DNA of 64,000 bases from Cryptomeria japonica (lineage: Eukaryota; Streptophyta; Pinopsida; Cupressales; Cupressaceae): NCBI RefSeq assembly GCF_030272615.1, contig NC_081405.1, positions 155,417,613 to 155,481,612 of the forward strand, given 5' to 3'. Below the pieces are notes generated by a model. The model worked only from the letters and a program-made list of their open reading frames with translations, had not been told where the DNA came from and searched no databases. Made by a program: the position numbers and the translations under genes. Below are positions 1 to 12,474 of this stretch, one piece after another. How positions within the stretch are numbered: the stretch's first letter is position 1; every line of letters starts with the position of its first letter.

Positions 1-565
1 CTAGCATCTTATGTGAAAGAGTAGATGGTCAAGTATATTACAATAAGTGTTGCTTGGATGGCACATTGTTGATTGTGGTGGATTGCGACATTTAAAAATT
101 TGTCAACATATGGATATTGGACAAGAAATTGGTAATGAATTAGTAGAATTTGAAAAATATAAGATAGTGGCCTACATGCTAAAAGATGGAAAAGAAGCAA
201 AAAGGTGTGAATTGGTTAGTGAGAAGATTCCAGTGTATCAGTTTATGGGCATATTTCATGAGAATATAGTGTATGAGTATGCAAGGAATAACCATTGAGC
301 TCATTGGTTGGACTCACAATTTAAGCTATGCAAGGACACATTTCCACTTCATACAATTGTTTCAATTGTTGACTTTATAGAGAACTACACACTACAACCG
401 CAGAACGAGGTGCAATCACAATATTACAACTCCACACAAGTTGCCATATTTGTGTATATAGCATTCATTCATGCACATGATAATATGGAAGAGGATAGGA
501 AAATATTGAGGGAGTATCATTTTTACATCAGTGATGATCGCTCACACTCTACAGAGTTTGTGCAG
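1..565 (+). pseudogene. Transposase-like gene A, copy 1 (A1), 3' truncated
   Basis: Partial gene; the window starts inside it. Reading frames at 1-298 and 308-565 align residue by residue with the second copy at 55010-57193 (shared blocks: KRCEL, FKLCKD, QNEVQS, HAHD, REYHFYISDDR). The block DFIENYTLQPQNEVQS resembles the first-aspartate region of a DDE-type transposase class seen in animals and plants (pattern DFAENY...QNEVQS). I cannot name the superfamily. A TGA at 296-298 and a frame slip near 55-75 break it. At about 565 the frame runs straight into a 358-bp satellite array, and the motif blocks found downstream in copy 2 (QFKN, HGKG...DG...KRA) are absent here. Non-functional remnant. 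Homology to copy 2 is seen directly; transposase identity is an inference from motifs. Confidence 0.7.
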
Positions 566-2500
566 CCAAATCGCCCAAGTGCTCAAATTGCTCAAAGTTA
601 TCAATATTCGGGATCACGTTTCTTCGTGCCCATTAATCATAAGAATGATCCATCTGATCTTGTGGGGTTGTGTTATGGCACTCTAAAAAAGACTCTCTCG
701 GTTTCAGTAGACTCGGATCCAATTGCTCGTGGCGATTCTTTCTCAGTTGCGACAAAAAGCGTCAGATGAGTTAAATGAAAACTTGCACAATGCCCCATCT
801 TTCAATTTGCTTGTCGCAACACCAAACCGTCAACTTGTACATATCAGGGTGGCTAGGTTTACGCTAGGAATGCCTTCTTTTTTCTCTCCAACTTCCCCGA
901 TTGTTGCGGGCCACACCCTAGCATCCAAATCGCCCAAGTGCTCAAATTGCTCAAAGTTGTCAATATTCGACATCGCGTTTCTCCATGCCTGTTAATCATA
1001 AGAATGATCCATCTGATCTTGTGGGGTCATGTTATGGCACTCTAAAACATACTCTCTCAGTTTCGGTAGAATCAGATAAAGTTGCTCATGGTGACTCTTT
1101 CTCGGTTGCGACAAAAAGCGTCAGATGAGTTCAATGAAAAGTTGCACAATGACCCATCTTTCAATCCGCTCGTCGTGACACCGAACTATCAGCTCGTGCA
1201 CGTTGGGGTGGCTGGGTTTACGCTAGGAATGCCTTCTTTTTTCTCTCCAACTCACCTGATCATTGTGGGCCACACCCTAGGAGCCAAATCACCCAAGTGC
1301 TCAAATTACTCAAAGTTGTCAATATTCAGCATCGTGTTTCTCTGTACCCGTTAATCATAAAATGATCCATTTGATCCTATGGGATCCTGTTATGGAACTC
1401 TAAAAAATCCTCTCTCAGTTTTGGTAGACTCGGATCTAGTTGCTCATGGCAACTCTTTCTCGGTTGCAACAAAAAGTGTCAGATGAGTTCAATGAAAAGT
1501 TGCACAATGCCCCATCTTTCAATCTGCTCATCATGGCACTGAATCGTCAGCTTGTACACATTGGGGTGGCTGGGTTTACACTAGGAATGCCTTCTTTTTT
1601 CTCTCCAACTAACCCGATCATTGTGGGCCACACCCTAGCAGCCAAATCACCCAAGTGCTCAAATTGCTCAAAGTTATCAATATTCAACATCGCGTTTTTC
1701 CATGCCTGTAAATCATAAGAATGATCCATCTAATCCTGTGGGGTTGTGTTATGGCACTCTAAAAAAGCCTCTCTCAATTTTGGTAGAATCAGATCCATTT
1801 TCTCATGGCGACTCTTTCTCGGTTGCGACAAAAAGCGTCAGATGAGTTCAATGAAAAGTTGCACAATGCCCCATCTTTCAATCCGCTTGTTGCAGCACCA
1901 AACTGTCACTTCATACATGCTTGGGTGGCCAGGTTTACGCTAGGAATGCCTTCTTTTTTCTCTCCAACTCACTCGATTGTTTCGGGCCACACCCTAGCAG
2001 CCAAATCGCCCAAGTGCTCAAATTGCTCAAAGTTATCAATATTCGGCATCACATTTCTCTATGCCTGTTAATCATAAGAATGACCCATTTGATCCTATGG
2101 GGTTGTGTTATGGCACTCTAAAAAAGCCTCTCTTAGTTTTGGTAGACTCGGATCTAGTTGCTCGTGGTGACTCTTTCTCAGTTGCGACAAAAAGCGTTAG
2201 ATGAGTTCAATGAAAAGTTGCACAATGCCCCATCTTTCAATCTACTCATCGCGGCACCGAACTGTCAGCTCGTATGCATTGAGGTGGCTGGGTTTACACT
2301 ACGAATGCCTTCTTTTTTCTCTCCAACTTGCCCAATCTTTACGGGCCACACCCTAGCAACCAAATCGCCCAAGTGCTCAAATTGCTCAAAGTTGTCAATA
2401 TTCGGCATCGTGTTTCTCTGTGCCTGTTAATCATAAGAATGATCCATTTGATCCTACGGGGTGGTGTTGTGGCACCAAACCGTTAGCTCTTATGCATTGA
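566..2500 (+). repeat. Satellite array, 358-bp monomer, about 5.3 copies
   Basis: The landmark ccaaatcgcccaagtgctc recurs at about 566, 925, 1283, 1641, 2000 and 2358, a period of 358-359 bp. Each monomer also carries a copy of GACTCTTTCTCGGTTGCGAC and of TTTACGCTAGGAATGCC. The last unit is truncated and rearranged near 2470-2500. Each monomer has an ORF of about 90 codons, but because 358 is not a multiple of three the ORFs fall in successive frames, so they do not form one protein. A diverged, inverted array of the same family lies at 58080-59260. Confidence 0.9.
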
Positions 2501-2689
2501 GGTGGCTTGTATCTTGGATTACAAACACATATTTAGGTTCAAAGCTTAAGTAATAATAAAATTTGTGCAATTATTCATCTAATCATTTGTACTACAATTA
2601 TGGATAACCATGATAAATGATTTGCATTAACCAAAAAGCTACAAATCCATGCAACATTGTATACTGTTAAAACTATCAAATATATCCAA

Positions 2690-3010
2690 TACAAACAAAT
2701 AGGCTTGCCAAAAGCCATATGGACTTAGAATTTCACATATTCATAAAACAAAAACATATGTTCAAAATTGCTATAAAGGCATACAACATGATATCCAATA
2801 AAGTCAAATAGGGGCTTGCCAAAAGCCATATGGACACAAAATGTCACATATTTGTAATACAAAACATATGTTCAAATTTTCCATATAGGCATACAACATG
2901 GTATCCAATAAAGTCAAACAGGAGCTTACCAAAAGCCATATGGCGATAGAATGTCACATATTCATAATACAAAACATATGTTCAAAATCTCCATATAGGC
3001 ATACAACATA
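2690..3010. repeat. 111-bp tandem repeat, three copies
   Basis: The segment containing TTGCCAAAAGCCATATGG and CATATGTTCAAA...GGCATACAACATG recurs at about 2707, 2818 and 2929, giving a 111-bp period. It lies between the satellite array and the 3' end of gene B1. No coding capacity was recognised. The 190 bases before it (2500-2690) hold nothing I recognise. Confidence 0.85.
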
Positions 3011-3021
3011 GGACCCTATTC

Positions 3022-5025
3022 TATTCATTTCCCTCTAGGGGAAGGAAACAGATCATGAGATATCTTTGCCTGTCGAGGGGATGGAGATGTATATGATACA
3101 GGTGTCTTTTGAGTACGTCCACTTGACCTCCTCTCCAGACTTTTTTGTAACTCCACCTGATACAATGAAAATAATGATGTTAGCATATACAAAAATTGAA
3201 TTTTAGAATGACATATAATAGAATAGTCACTTACCACGTACAAATAATCATGATGTTCATCCATAACAGGTGCACGTTCATGATCTGGAGTGACAAGCCC
3301 CTCTTGTAAGCATCACAATATAAATTAAACTAAATACAAGTGTCGTTAAAATTTTCAATAACATATTATTAAGATAACAAATATAATGCTAAATTTACTA
3401 AATTTACAAATATGTCTCATACTTCTGTTAAAGCAGTTGAACTTGCTACTGCTGTAGCAACACCGCACTTCATTGACACGTGGACAGTAGGAGGAGTCTC
3501 TGAATTCAACATCTGAAAATTAAACAAAGTATATTGATTAATCACCAAAACTATCTATATTATTTAATAACAACATTAAAGATAAATTGTTTACCTGGGT
3601 GAAAGATTGTCGATGAAATACACTACGAGGTATTGATGTTGAAGCTCTAGCATCAAACTATTTGACATCCAAAATGAGTAATTAGAAAATCATTCACATA
3701 AGGTTCAACTATCTACATATAATAATTATATTTTTTCACTCATTGTATACCTATGGAGTCGACGAAGTAGTGAAAAAGGGTGTTGCAGGAATGTTGCTAG
3801 TTTTGTGAACACTTTGACCCTGATTTTTTATCATAATAATTTACTAATTTAGATATATTCTCAAATTTACATATAAGATTTAATAAAAAGAATGAAATGA
3901 ACTTGTAATGAAATTCACTTGCGTATCAATGCCAAATGTTTCATTCAACAACGATTCTATCATGACAATGTTCTCTGTAGCAAACTCCACTCATGCACGT
4001 CCTTTCTCGGAACTATTAGGATCATAAGTACAAAGAGAACCACAAGATCGAAAAAAATGAGATGGAACTCGATGCCTAGAAGAATCAACATCATCACTCG
4101 CATCACCCTCTACTAGAGGACTAGCAAATTGTATAAGGGTTTGAGTGAGTGAGCTAATCGAGTCTAGAGTTTTGACCTCAATACTCTCCTTCACAATGGA
4201 AGGAATAATAACATGCTCCACCATAGGTCTGGCCAAGGGTATTGGTGGGAGATTTGGATCATGTTGTGCACCCTCTCTATCATGCAAGGAACCCCCACCT
4301 CTACCTTGGAAATCTAGAAAATCAAAATAGTTTGGGATCTCATTAAGGACAAACTCACAATACAGTTTTCTCAAAAAGTATTGGGGTACCTCATGATTAT
4401 TGCATGGAGGCTGATCAAATACCATCCACCATCTATCCCAAAAATTGTTCTTAATCCCTTCATGATGACACCAATGAATAGGGAATCTCCTACATCCAGG
4501 GTGTAAAGCTTGATTCGTTCAGGGGTCCGTAAAAAGAGCACACAAGTAAAATTTATTAATTTTCTTTTTCTTCACTGCCACATATGATAATTTGTCAGCA
4601 TAAAATTTATTTTGTTCTTCCTTCTTACGGGACCAAAAATTTATTTTCCCACTCACAGATTGTATGTGAGATACAATAGATTGCAAAGAACTGGCAAGGT
4701 TTGTCCTATGGGAGTTTGTTCTAGTGGGATCTTTTAGCCTTGTGATTAAACCTTCAAGCTCTTTTTGGCTATTTTCTATTTGACCTAATAGGTTTTCTTG
4801 TGTACCTATGGGGTGTCTAGGGATTGTAGGAGGTTCTTGATGTGCTTCTTGAATATGGTCTTCATGTGGAGGTGATTGAGTGTTTTCAACATTTTCTTGT
4901 CTAATCTCATTTCCTGATAATGAAAATAAAATTAAATCAATAAACCTAGTTTAATCTTCAAATTAATAAAAAAAATGATAATAAGAAAATAAAAATACAT
5001 ACCTCTTCGAGCTCTTCGATGGCAT
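3022..5025 (-). pseudogene. Gene B, copy 1 (B1): unknown protein convergent to transposase-like gene A
   Basis: Multi-exon minus-strand gene of unknown function. Likely ATG at 5025 (MPSKSSKR), donor after 5003, acceptor before 4913, then a long exon reading down to about 3990. Later exons lie near 3780, 3650, 3520, 3300-3240 and 3150-3025, ending at a TAG at 3025. The long exon has a helical, lysine/glutamine-rich stretch, then FYLCALFTDP, RFPIHW, NNFWDRW, VFDQPPCNN and FLRKLY. The same ordered blocks occur in copy 2 at 63486-64000, so this is a conserved protein and not a chance ORF. A TGA at about 4518 interrupts FTDP/TNQ, and exon 1 and exon 2 do not join in one frame without a shift, so this copy is probably dead. 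Position next to gene A in both copies suggests it is the second gene of a mobile element (inference). It could also be a separate repeated family. Confidence 0.6.
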
Positions 5026-5184
5026 GGTGGCATTTTGATGAGAGATGGACAACTTAGTGCCCAATTTCAAGCTTTTACAAAGGGCGAGCGCAAGAAATAG
5101 CACCCAAAAATGCCAAAACACGGGTTTGGAATGTAGAATGTATCCAAAATGCAGAGCAAGGTTTTTTTGAGGTTTATAATGCAC

Positions 5185-5300
5185 ATAAGGTGCATGCCTT
5201 ATAAGGCATGCACACTATAGGGCGCATGCCCTATAGGCTTGGTGTGCTAAGCCTAAGGCTTGGCACACCAAGCCTATAAGGTGCGCACCCTATAGTACCT
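5185..5300. repeat. Cluster of perfect palindromes
   Basis: Four inverted repeats lie within about 100 bp. They are a perfect 22-bp palindrome at 5191-5212 centred on CCTTATAAGG; 9-bp arms CTATAGGGC / GCCCTATAG at 5215-5223 and 5228-5236; 16-bp perfect arms at 5232-5247 and 5263-5278 with a 15-nt loop that is itself self-complementary; and GGTGCGCACC at 5280-5289. They sit between the first exon of gene B1 and the end of the retroelement remnant that starts at about 5300. They could belong to an element terminus or to an LTR. Confidence 0.85.
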
Positions 5301-7400
5301 GCCCACCATTAAGATGTCAACATAGTGGTATGTTGATATACTAAGGAATATAGAAACAAGGATACACACCTTCATCACAAAGGAGATATCCTTTAGGCAA
5401 CAATATACATAAATCCAAGTTAATGAGGTGTGACTCTTATAAAAAAGGAAAAGATAATTGTAAAAGAGATATATTGTAATAAGCATAAATTCAATCCTTT
5501 GGAGGAGAACTAGGAAGAGATATTTACTCAAAGAAATCTACCTCAAAGAGGAGATTTTGAACAAAAATAAAATCATGGACCAAAAGAAAAGAAGGAGAAC
5601 AAACATTCACACCTTCATCCTATTTCTAGGTAAAGGGATGCTTGATGAAGGATAACAGACCTTTGACCTTAAGAGGGGGATTAATTTATAATAGACATAC
5701 ATCATCAAGTGAAGAAGAGGTGGTCCTCTAGGATACAAACCTATTGAATAAGGGAGAATCCTTGATCAAACAAATAACTTCACACAAGGAATGACATCAT
5801 ATCATAAGAAACTACCACTTATCACAGGAAAATATAGAATCAATGCCCAACAAGCGTAGCAAAAAAGAGAAGGATTACACTCCCTACAAAGAGAGATTAT
5901 AAATAAAAGATGTACCCTTTCAATAAAATAATAGGTCCTAAATAAGGAACACATATGTACTCACATGAAGGATAATTCCATGTCAGAAAGGACATCAAGT
6001 TACAAGAAATGCAACTCAAAGGAAGAGGTGATATTTGAAAAAGAGAGAGTTGAATATATTATCCTTTCCCCCTAGGCAACGAGACAAGGAAGAATTATAT
6101 TTTTGTCCAAGTATGATTGGAATTGAAAATGCATCACCACAAATGAAAAGTATTCCCCCAATAAATTTAAACTACTAATGTCATAGGGTAAGGAGCAACA
6201 TATTATGGTGAATAAAATTCTAAGACAATACTTCTTCACCAATAAAAAATGCAAGATCGGTTGTAAGAGCTATGCAAGCTCAGTCATATTGGTCTTGAAA
6301 AAATTATTTAAAAGATTTACAATTTCCAAGAAAATGAGAATAACAATGATGAAAAAGAAAATACTCATAACCTTCTATGTTTTTATTATTATATTTTATG
6401 AAAGGAAATATCACATACTTATCATACTTCAATCTCCAAAAGATTCTTGTAGCTAATTTTTCTTGATTGTCAAAATGTCTAGGTCTTGTCTCTTGAGATG
6501 TAGGACAATGTATGATAGTGGAAGGAGAAGGATTATTTTCTTGAGGTAAAATATTTGGTAAATGAGGAGGACTATTTTATGTAGATGCATGTTTGGATGT
6601 ACGATATTTTCTATGTCTTGCAAAATGTTCTTTGAGTATTTGAAACTTAAGAGAATTCTCTTATATACTTTTGAGAGATAGGATATCCTAAACCTTTTTT
6701 ATTAAATTGTGTGAGAGGGTCTACAGGGATTTTAATTCCTTGTTCATGTTTTGCAATTCCTTGTCCCTTATATCCTTGTTTTTAAATCATATCATATCCA
6801 ACTTCATAAGATGTTCTCAATTATGAAGGAGAAGGGCCTTCATTATGAATTTCTTCAAAAATTATTGTGTAAGGACATAGAAAAGGGGAAAAGGGATAAT
6901 TAGATAAAGAAGGTATAACGTTTGTAGGGAAATTATCCTTCATATCACCATTATTCATTTCCTCTTTGGTTGGTAGGGGAAAAGGGTCCTTATCATCTAA
7001 GTAATCATCTTTTCTTAGTGTTATGTGAGGAGAAAGATCATGAATAAAATAATTAACATCATCTTTCCTACAAATATGTTGATGATTAAGAGAAGCCCTT
7101 AGAGAATAAGCAGGATCTAGAGAGATTGATGCACCAACATTTTGTTCTTGTACCCCTTACACTAGAGTATGTGTATGAGAAGAAGATAGTGTCATGTTTC
7201 TCTTCAAGGCCTACTCTATGTTGTAGATATCATTGATAGGAGTATTCATTCTTTCCTCATTCTCATGAGATACCCTAAGAGAGGTACAATTATTATCATT
7301 TTCAGTGTCATCTCTAGGATTATCATTTATGAAATCTTTTATTTGATCTACATATGCAATGCATTTTCTTAAAAAATGTTATTATAAAACAACATACAAC
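5301..7400 (-). mobile_element. Decayed minus-strand retroelement remnant with G-patch-like segment
   Basis: The first ~100 bp (hairpin at 5309-5344, then a segment ending near GGAGATATCC) match the segment starting at 50635 in order and sequence, so both are copies of one repeat family. On the minus strand a run of codons at about 6670-6806 reads GYDMI, stop, KQGYKGQGI, KHEQGI, KKGLGYP. That is the spacing of glycines in a G-patch domain, which is known from retroelement proteins and RNA-binding proteins. Stop codons interrupt the frame. No reverse transcriptase or integrase motif was found. The G-tract next to the hairpin at 5301-5307 is polypurine-tract-like on the minus strand. Confidence 0.5.
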
Positions 7401-8465
7401 ATGGATAAAAGCTTTAAGATACTATTTGCAAGTAGGAAATATATTTGAAATTCTAATGATGTCATATGCAAGAGTACTATGAATTAAAATAAGTAATGTA
7501 AAGTGAAAGAAACCATTATCCAGCACATGATTTTTTTTTCCGATTTTCTTTTTTTGGTGACATGTCTTTTAGCCTTTCCAAGATGCCTCTAGCTAGAGAA
7601 TTTATCCCCAAGATGTCTTTGACTAGAAAGGCAAGGATGGGGCATGTTCACTTGTTAGCTTCTTGCGGGATGTTCCTTAAGAATATGATGACACCTCCTG
7701 GGACATGATCGCTTAAGATCATCAAGAACATATTGGTATGATACATACTAAGGCATTCCTTTACTGTTTGATATGTTTACTATCTCACAATTGGTGTGGC
7801 TGATTCATTTGGGTCTAATTCATATCCAGATGATTTTTTTTCTTTTGCTATAGTAAGCTCGATGATGATACAAGCACTTAAAAAGAACAAGAATTCTTAT
7901 CACTTTCATATCCTCTTTCTCATCATTCTTCATAATCATCACTTTTCTCTTTTTTATCCCCCATTTCATTTCTCTTTTTTGTCATTTCTTTCATCACCAT
8001 CGTCATTATTTTCATTGCAGTAAGATCAATCAATCAACTCTTTATCCAGCTAATGCATGTCTCTGAATATTTAATCACTTTATCAAATCAATCGATTGGC
8101 TTCTTGCAATCTCAATGGCCTCGGAGTCAATCAATCAATCAATCATTGGATCACCTTATCTTGCACTCGCATCAATCCCTATCAACTTAATTAGCTTATC
8201 AATTCACCTATACTAGTCATTTCCATCAATTGTTTAGTTACGCCTCATCAATTGTGCATTTCCATAAAATGTACATCTCAACTTAATCAATTGCGCAATA
8301 TAATTCATCCAATCATTTTCTCATAATCTATCGAGAGATCAATCTCTCGAGGGGGCATAACCAACCAATCACCATCACTACCAGGATATCTTAGGGGCAT
8401 ATATCAGTTCATCATTTTATTTGAAACAATGTGACAGGCTACATTGTCTTAAAGAGGGGGCAAAA
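7401..8465 (+). mobile_element. Internal 3' region of a plus-strand LTR element (non-coding)
   Basis: No gene is supported here. The stretch from about 8330 contains CTCTCGAGGGGGCATAACC, comparable with CTCTTGAGGGGGCATACC at 47939-47957 in the large element at 40949. Its 3' end has a short hairpin (8426-8432 / 8441-8447) followed by the purine run AAAGAGGGGGCAAAA (8451-8465), which looks like a polypurine tract. The ORF at 7796-8023 is a phenylalanine/serine-rich chance frame. Confidence 0.45.
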
Positions 8466-9291
8466 TATAGACACATAAATTTGTCATCTTAATCTCAGGT
8501 GGATCGACTTCATTTTCATGCATTATTCCATTAAATATTATCCATAAAATATTATTATTTATCCATCATTAATTCATTAATATTATTATATATCATCAAT
8601 AATACGTATATTATTATTTATCCATTATTAATAATATTATTATCCCATATTCCATTTATCATTTAATAATATTATTATTCTATCATCTATCATTTATATA
8701 TTTAATAATAATATCTATCTATTTTTCACAAATACATGCACAAGTATTTACACTTGTTATTTATGCTTTCTCCTTTATCCATTTACACCCACCTTATGCA
8801 TGTGGGATTAAAACTTTAAAGCCCCATTCTTTATCCCACATTCATCCCATTATCTAGATTCACCTGAGGATGCCTATTTAAGCAGAGCCCCTCTCCCATT
8901 TTGGGATCCATGACTTTTGCATTGAACCTATTTCATTTTTTTTAGTTTGATCTTTTTTTCTTACATAGTCTCAATTTTCACATTTCTTTGCAATCATTTT
9001 AATATCCATTTTCTCATAGCTTTCATAGAAGTGCATCTGAGAGAAATAAATTTTGAACATGAAATCTTGAGAAATAGGAGAGGAATGGAGGTAAATTCCC
9101 ATTGCATGCATGTGTGGGTGTGTTTGTTTAGACATTTGATGTTTGCATGCTTGTTCATTGCAGGTACTTCATTGTTGGGTGATTGATCTATTTGGATCTT
9201 CTCTCATAAGATCTTAGATGGATTTTATCACCTACACTTAGCGAATTTGTCTCTTGAAGCTCATTGCATAAGTTGTGAGGAAACAAGATAT
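8466..9291 (+). repeat. Partial 3' LTR, cut by the copia element
   Basis: Starts TATAGACAC right after a polypurine tract, resembling TGTAGACAC, the start of the LTRs at 40949 and 48199. It is AT-rich with runs of ATTATTATTTATCC, and contains a possible promoter region. It is interrupted at 9291/9292 by the copia LTR. No partner LTR was recognised in the window, so the call rests on the polypurine tract plus the start sequence. Confidence 0.4.
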
Positions 9292-10372
9292 TGTTGGTAT
9301 TATGGATGTGTTGCATTAGTTTTGTCATTGATGTCAACACTTATCCTTCTGGAGATCTTTGGTTATGTTGAACCAACACATTGTGTTCACCGACAAGTTC
9401 AGTGACTTATGCACAGTCACCAGTATATTGTCCGTCGGCAATTTATATTGTTCATTGACACTAATGATGACTTGTTATCATCTAGAGATTACTTGATTAT
9501 GTCAAAGACATGGTTTGGATACTTGGTTTTGGTATTTTGGTTAATGGTCTAATCAGGTTGACATATTTTCTATTATCGGCAAATTGGTCAAGGTTATGGA
9601 CTGGTATGCATTATCTATTCTAGATCAGCATGACACATTATGAAGATGATTTATTGATTGGATATTGTTGTAAATGTATTGAGCTGACATGATGCATCAC
9701 ATCTAGACTTATATGTAATTGATCTTATTGTAATATTCTTAGTAAGCTGACCTACACATTTGGTCTTAGGTTTTGTATATATGTAAGATCTCATTTGACA
9801 TGAGATAATATAAGATATGATATGTAAGGTTATGGTATGGTAATGTAACATGGTATGTGCGAATATTGAAGATCATAGAGCAAACCATTAGAAAAGGTTC
9901 AAGGAAGGTTTGAAGGTGTTTGTCAAAGCTTAACTGATACTGAATCTAGCATTGGAGATGCTATCTTGAGTAGTACATTATTCTAGGATTTAACCATCCT
10001 ATTGTAGTCAATGCAACTCCCATTTGAGCAGTGTGCTCTAGGCAGTTGGCCTTTCTGCATTAGCATACCCCATTTGTATACACATACTATCTGCAGTAGT
10101 ATCATCTGATTGTAGGTAATATTTCCCACTGTGGTTTTTCCCCTTACAGGGTTTCCACATCAAAATCTCTGTATTATGTGTTTTGGATGTTGTTTCTCTT
10201 TGTGTTTCATGCATTAAGTTTCACCGATATTGATATTAACTGTTAATTTGTTAACCGGTATTAAATTTGGTTTACCGGTATTAAGTATTAAGTTGAAGTA
10301 AGTTATATTTGGGTTGAAATTAATTGACAATTGATTCACCACCTCCTCTCAATTGCCTTCTAGGTCCTAACA
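9292..10372 (+). repeat. Copia 5' LTR
   Basis: Begins TGTTGGTATTATGG and ends GGTCCTAACA, a TG...CA terminus. It is colinear with 14967-16054. The sequence TTTTGTATATATGTAAG near 9770 is a possible promoter or TATA region. Confidence 0.92.
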
Positions 10373-10429
10373 ATTAGTATCAGAGCTAAGTCCTCTTTTT
10401 ATAGAAGCCTAGCAGCTTGAGGAGATCTT

Positions 10430-11347
10430 ATGGCAACTAACATTTTCAGGAAGGACAGTCCAACACTTGATGGAACTAACTATGGTATATGGAAGATCAA
10501 AATGGAGACACATCTGAATTGCATTGGAAGAGACATATGGGAAGTTACAAAGAATGGCTATGTTGGTCCTACTCAGAATCAACCTAATCCACCTACATTG
10601 GGTAAGGATAAGGAGAATGACTACAAAGAAAGAGAAGCACGTTTGAGCACATTATGAGACTAGCAAATCATAGGATTATCAGACCAGTCTACTACTAAAG
10701 TCATTTGGGATAAATTAGAGACATTGAATGAAGGAGATACCACTATCAAAATTGCAAAATTGGAATGTTTCCGGGTCAGGTATGAAAATTTGAAAATGGA
10801 AGAAGATGAAAGAATTTTTGCTTTTATGGAAAGAGTTAATGAAATTATTTTAGGAATACAATTTTGTGGAGGATCCTTAAGTGAAGATGTAATAGTTTCT
10901 AAAGTATTAAGAGCATTGCCACCGACATACAAAATGAAATTAACTACTATTAATGAGTTGAGAACAATTCCTAATACATCAGTATCTAGAGATACCTTGG
11001 TTGGAAAACTTTCAGCATTTGAGCTTGAGGAATTTGGTCTTTTTGCTACTATTAAGACAAATTTAGCCTTAAGAAAATCATCATTTGCATCATCATCATC
11101 GTCATCATTTGACAAATCTGATTGTAAAGCACTTTATGCAAAAGAACTTGAAGATGTTAGAAGGGAAAATGAAGAACTGGAAGAACTTGAAGCACTATTT
11201 GCAAGGAAAATACCTAAAGGTCTAGTTGGAAGTAACTATGAAGGTAAAGCACCATTTAAATGTTTTAATTGCAATAAAGTTGGTCATATGACATCTAGAT
11301 GTCCTGATAGACATGTAAGATTAAGAGAAGAAGCTAAAAGAACATAA
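10430..11347 (+). pseudogene. Copia gag remnant
   Basis: Begins MATNIFRKDSPTLDGTNY; the block DGTNYGIWKIKM is typical of plant copia Gag. The frame continues past a TGA at 10655 and a TAG at 10661 into IWDKLETLNEGD and the helical capsid-like region, then reaches a zinc knuckle CFNCNKVGHMTSRC at about 11260-11300 that binds nucleic acid in intact Gag. It ends at a TAA at 11345, after which the same frame continues toward protease. Three in-frame stops make it a pseudogene. It would have packaged element RNA into cytoplasmic particles. Confidence 0.88.
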
Positions 11348-12474
11348 AAGCCTAACCCTGAATATCAGAGATACATATTTAAGAATAATAGAGACAAATC
11401 TTGTTACTATGCTGATGAAGGAGTTACTGATGATTCTGATGAAGAACCGACATACAATAGATGGGATTTTGTTGCAATAAAGGAAGATCAACCGACACCT
11501 ATTTTTCCACCGGTAGAGCAGGCTTTGGCAGCTAAAATTGAAGAAGATGATTAATGGATCATAGATTCTGGATGTTCACATCATATGACTAGTGATAAGA
11601 GTAAATTCTTGTCTTTTCAGGATTTCAATAGAGGTCTAGTAAGATTTAGCGATGATAAAGATTGTTTAATCAAAGGAAAAGGCACTATATCCTTGGATGG
11701 TAAGAATAATATTGACAATGTTTACTATGTTGAAGGTTTGAAGCATAATCTTTTGAGTGTTGGTCAATTAGTTGAAAAGGGATTTTAGTTACAATTCAAG
11801 AATGGTAAATGCAAAATTAGAAACAGAACTAGATTGGAGATTGCAACCGATAATCAGACTAAAGGTAATATCTTTTATTTGAACAACAATGATAAGACAT
11901 GCTTGATTGCACATATATTGATAAAAGTTGGTTATGGCATAAGAGACTTTTTCATGTAAATTTTGATTGCATTGTAAAGATCAATTCAACTAAGGTAGTA
12001 AGCAATTTACCTAAGATTGTGAAACCTCATAATCCAGTATGTAAGGAATGTCAAATGGGAAAGCAATTTAGAACAACTTTTAAGAGTATTTCTGAGAAAT
12101 CCAATAATGTTCTTGATTTAATTCATACTGACTTGTGTGGTCCAACAAGAACAAGAAGTCTACAGGGAGATAGATACTTTATGCTAATTATTGATGATTA
12201 TTCTAGAATGTGTTGGGTTACTTTTCTCAGGGAGAAATCAAAAGCTTTTGGAAAATTCAAATTGTTCAAGGAAATGGTAGAAAATGAAACTAGTAAGAAA
12301 ATCAAATGTTTGAGATTAGATCAAGGAGGAGAATTTACATCAAAGGAATTTATTACATTTTGTGAAGTGAATGGAATCAAAAGACATCTATCAACACCTC
12401 TGACACCTCAGAAAAATGGAATTGTGGAAAGGAAGAAAAAACTATTCTAGAAGAAGCTAGAAGCATGATATTGG
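11348..12474 (+). pseudogene. Copia protease-integrase remnant
   Basis: Protease begins after a TAA at 11552; WIIDSGCSHHMT (from 11555) holds the catalytic Asp-Ser-Gly. A TAG at 11786 follows. Integrase: zinc-binding WHKRLFH with CKECQMGK (about 11936-12060), then the catalytic triad in DLIHTDLCGP (about 12120), LRLDQGGEF (about 12315) and NGIVERK (about 12420), all three acidic residues present. A frame change in the A-rich run at about 12436 moves the continuation to the frame reading ILEEARS. Confidence 0.88.

Noticed and set aside
723-2430. Five similar 90-codon ORFs as a protein family in tandem
   Set aside because: The monomer length (358) is not divisible by three, and conservation is at DNA level over the whole monomer, so the ORFs are a property of the satellite.
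10660-11115. 151-codon minus-strand ORF opposite copia gag
   Set aside because: Shadow frame of the gag coding strand; no independent features.
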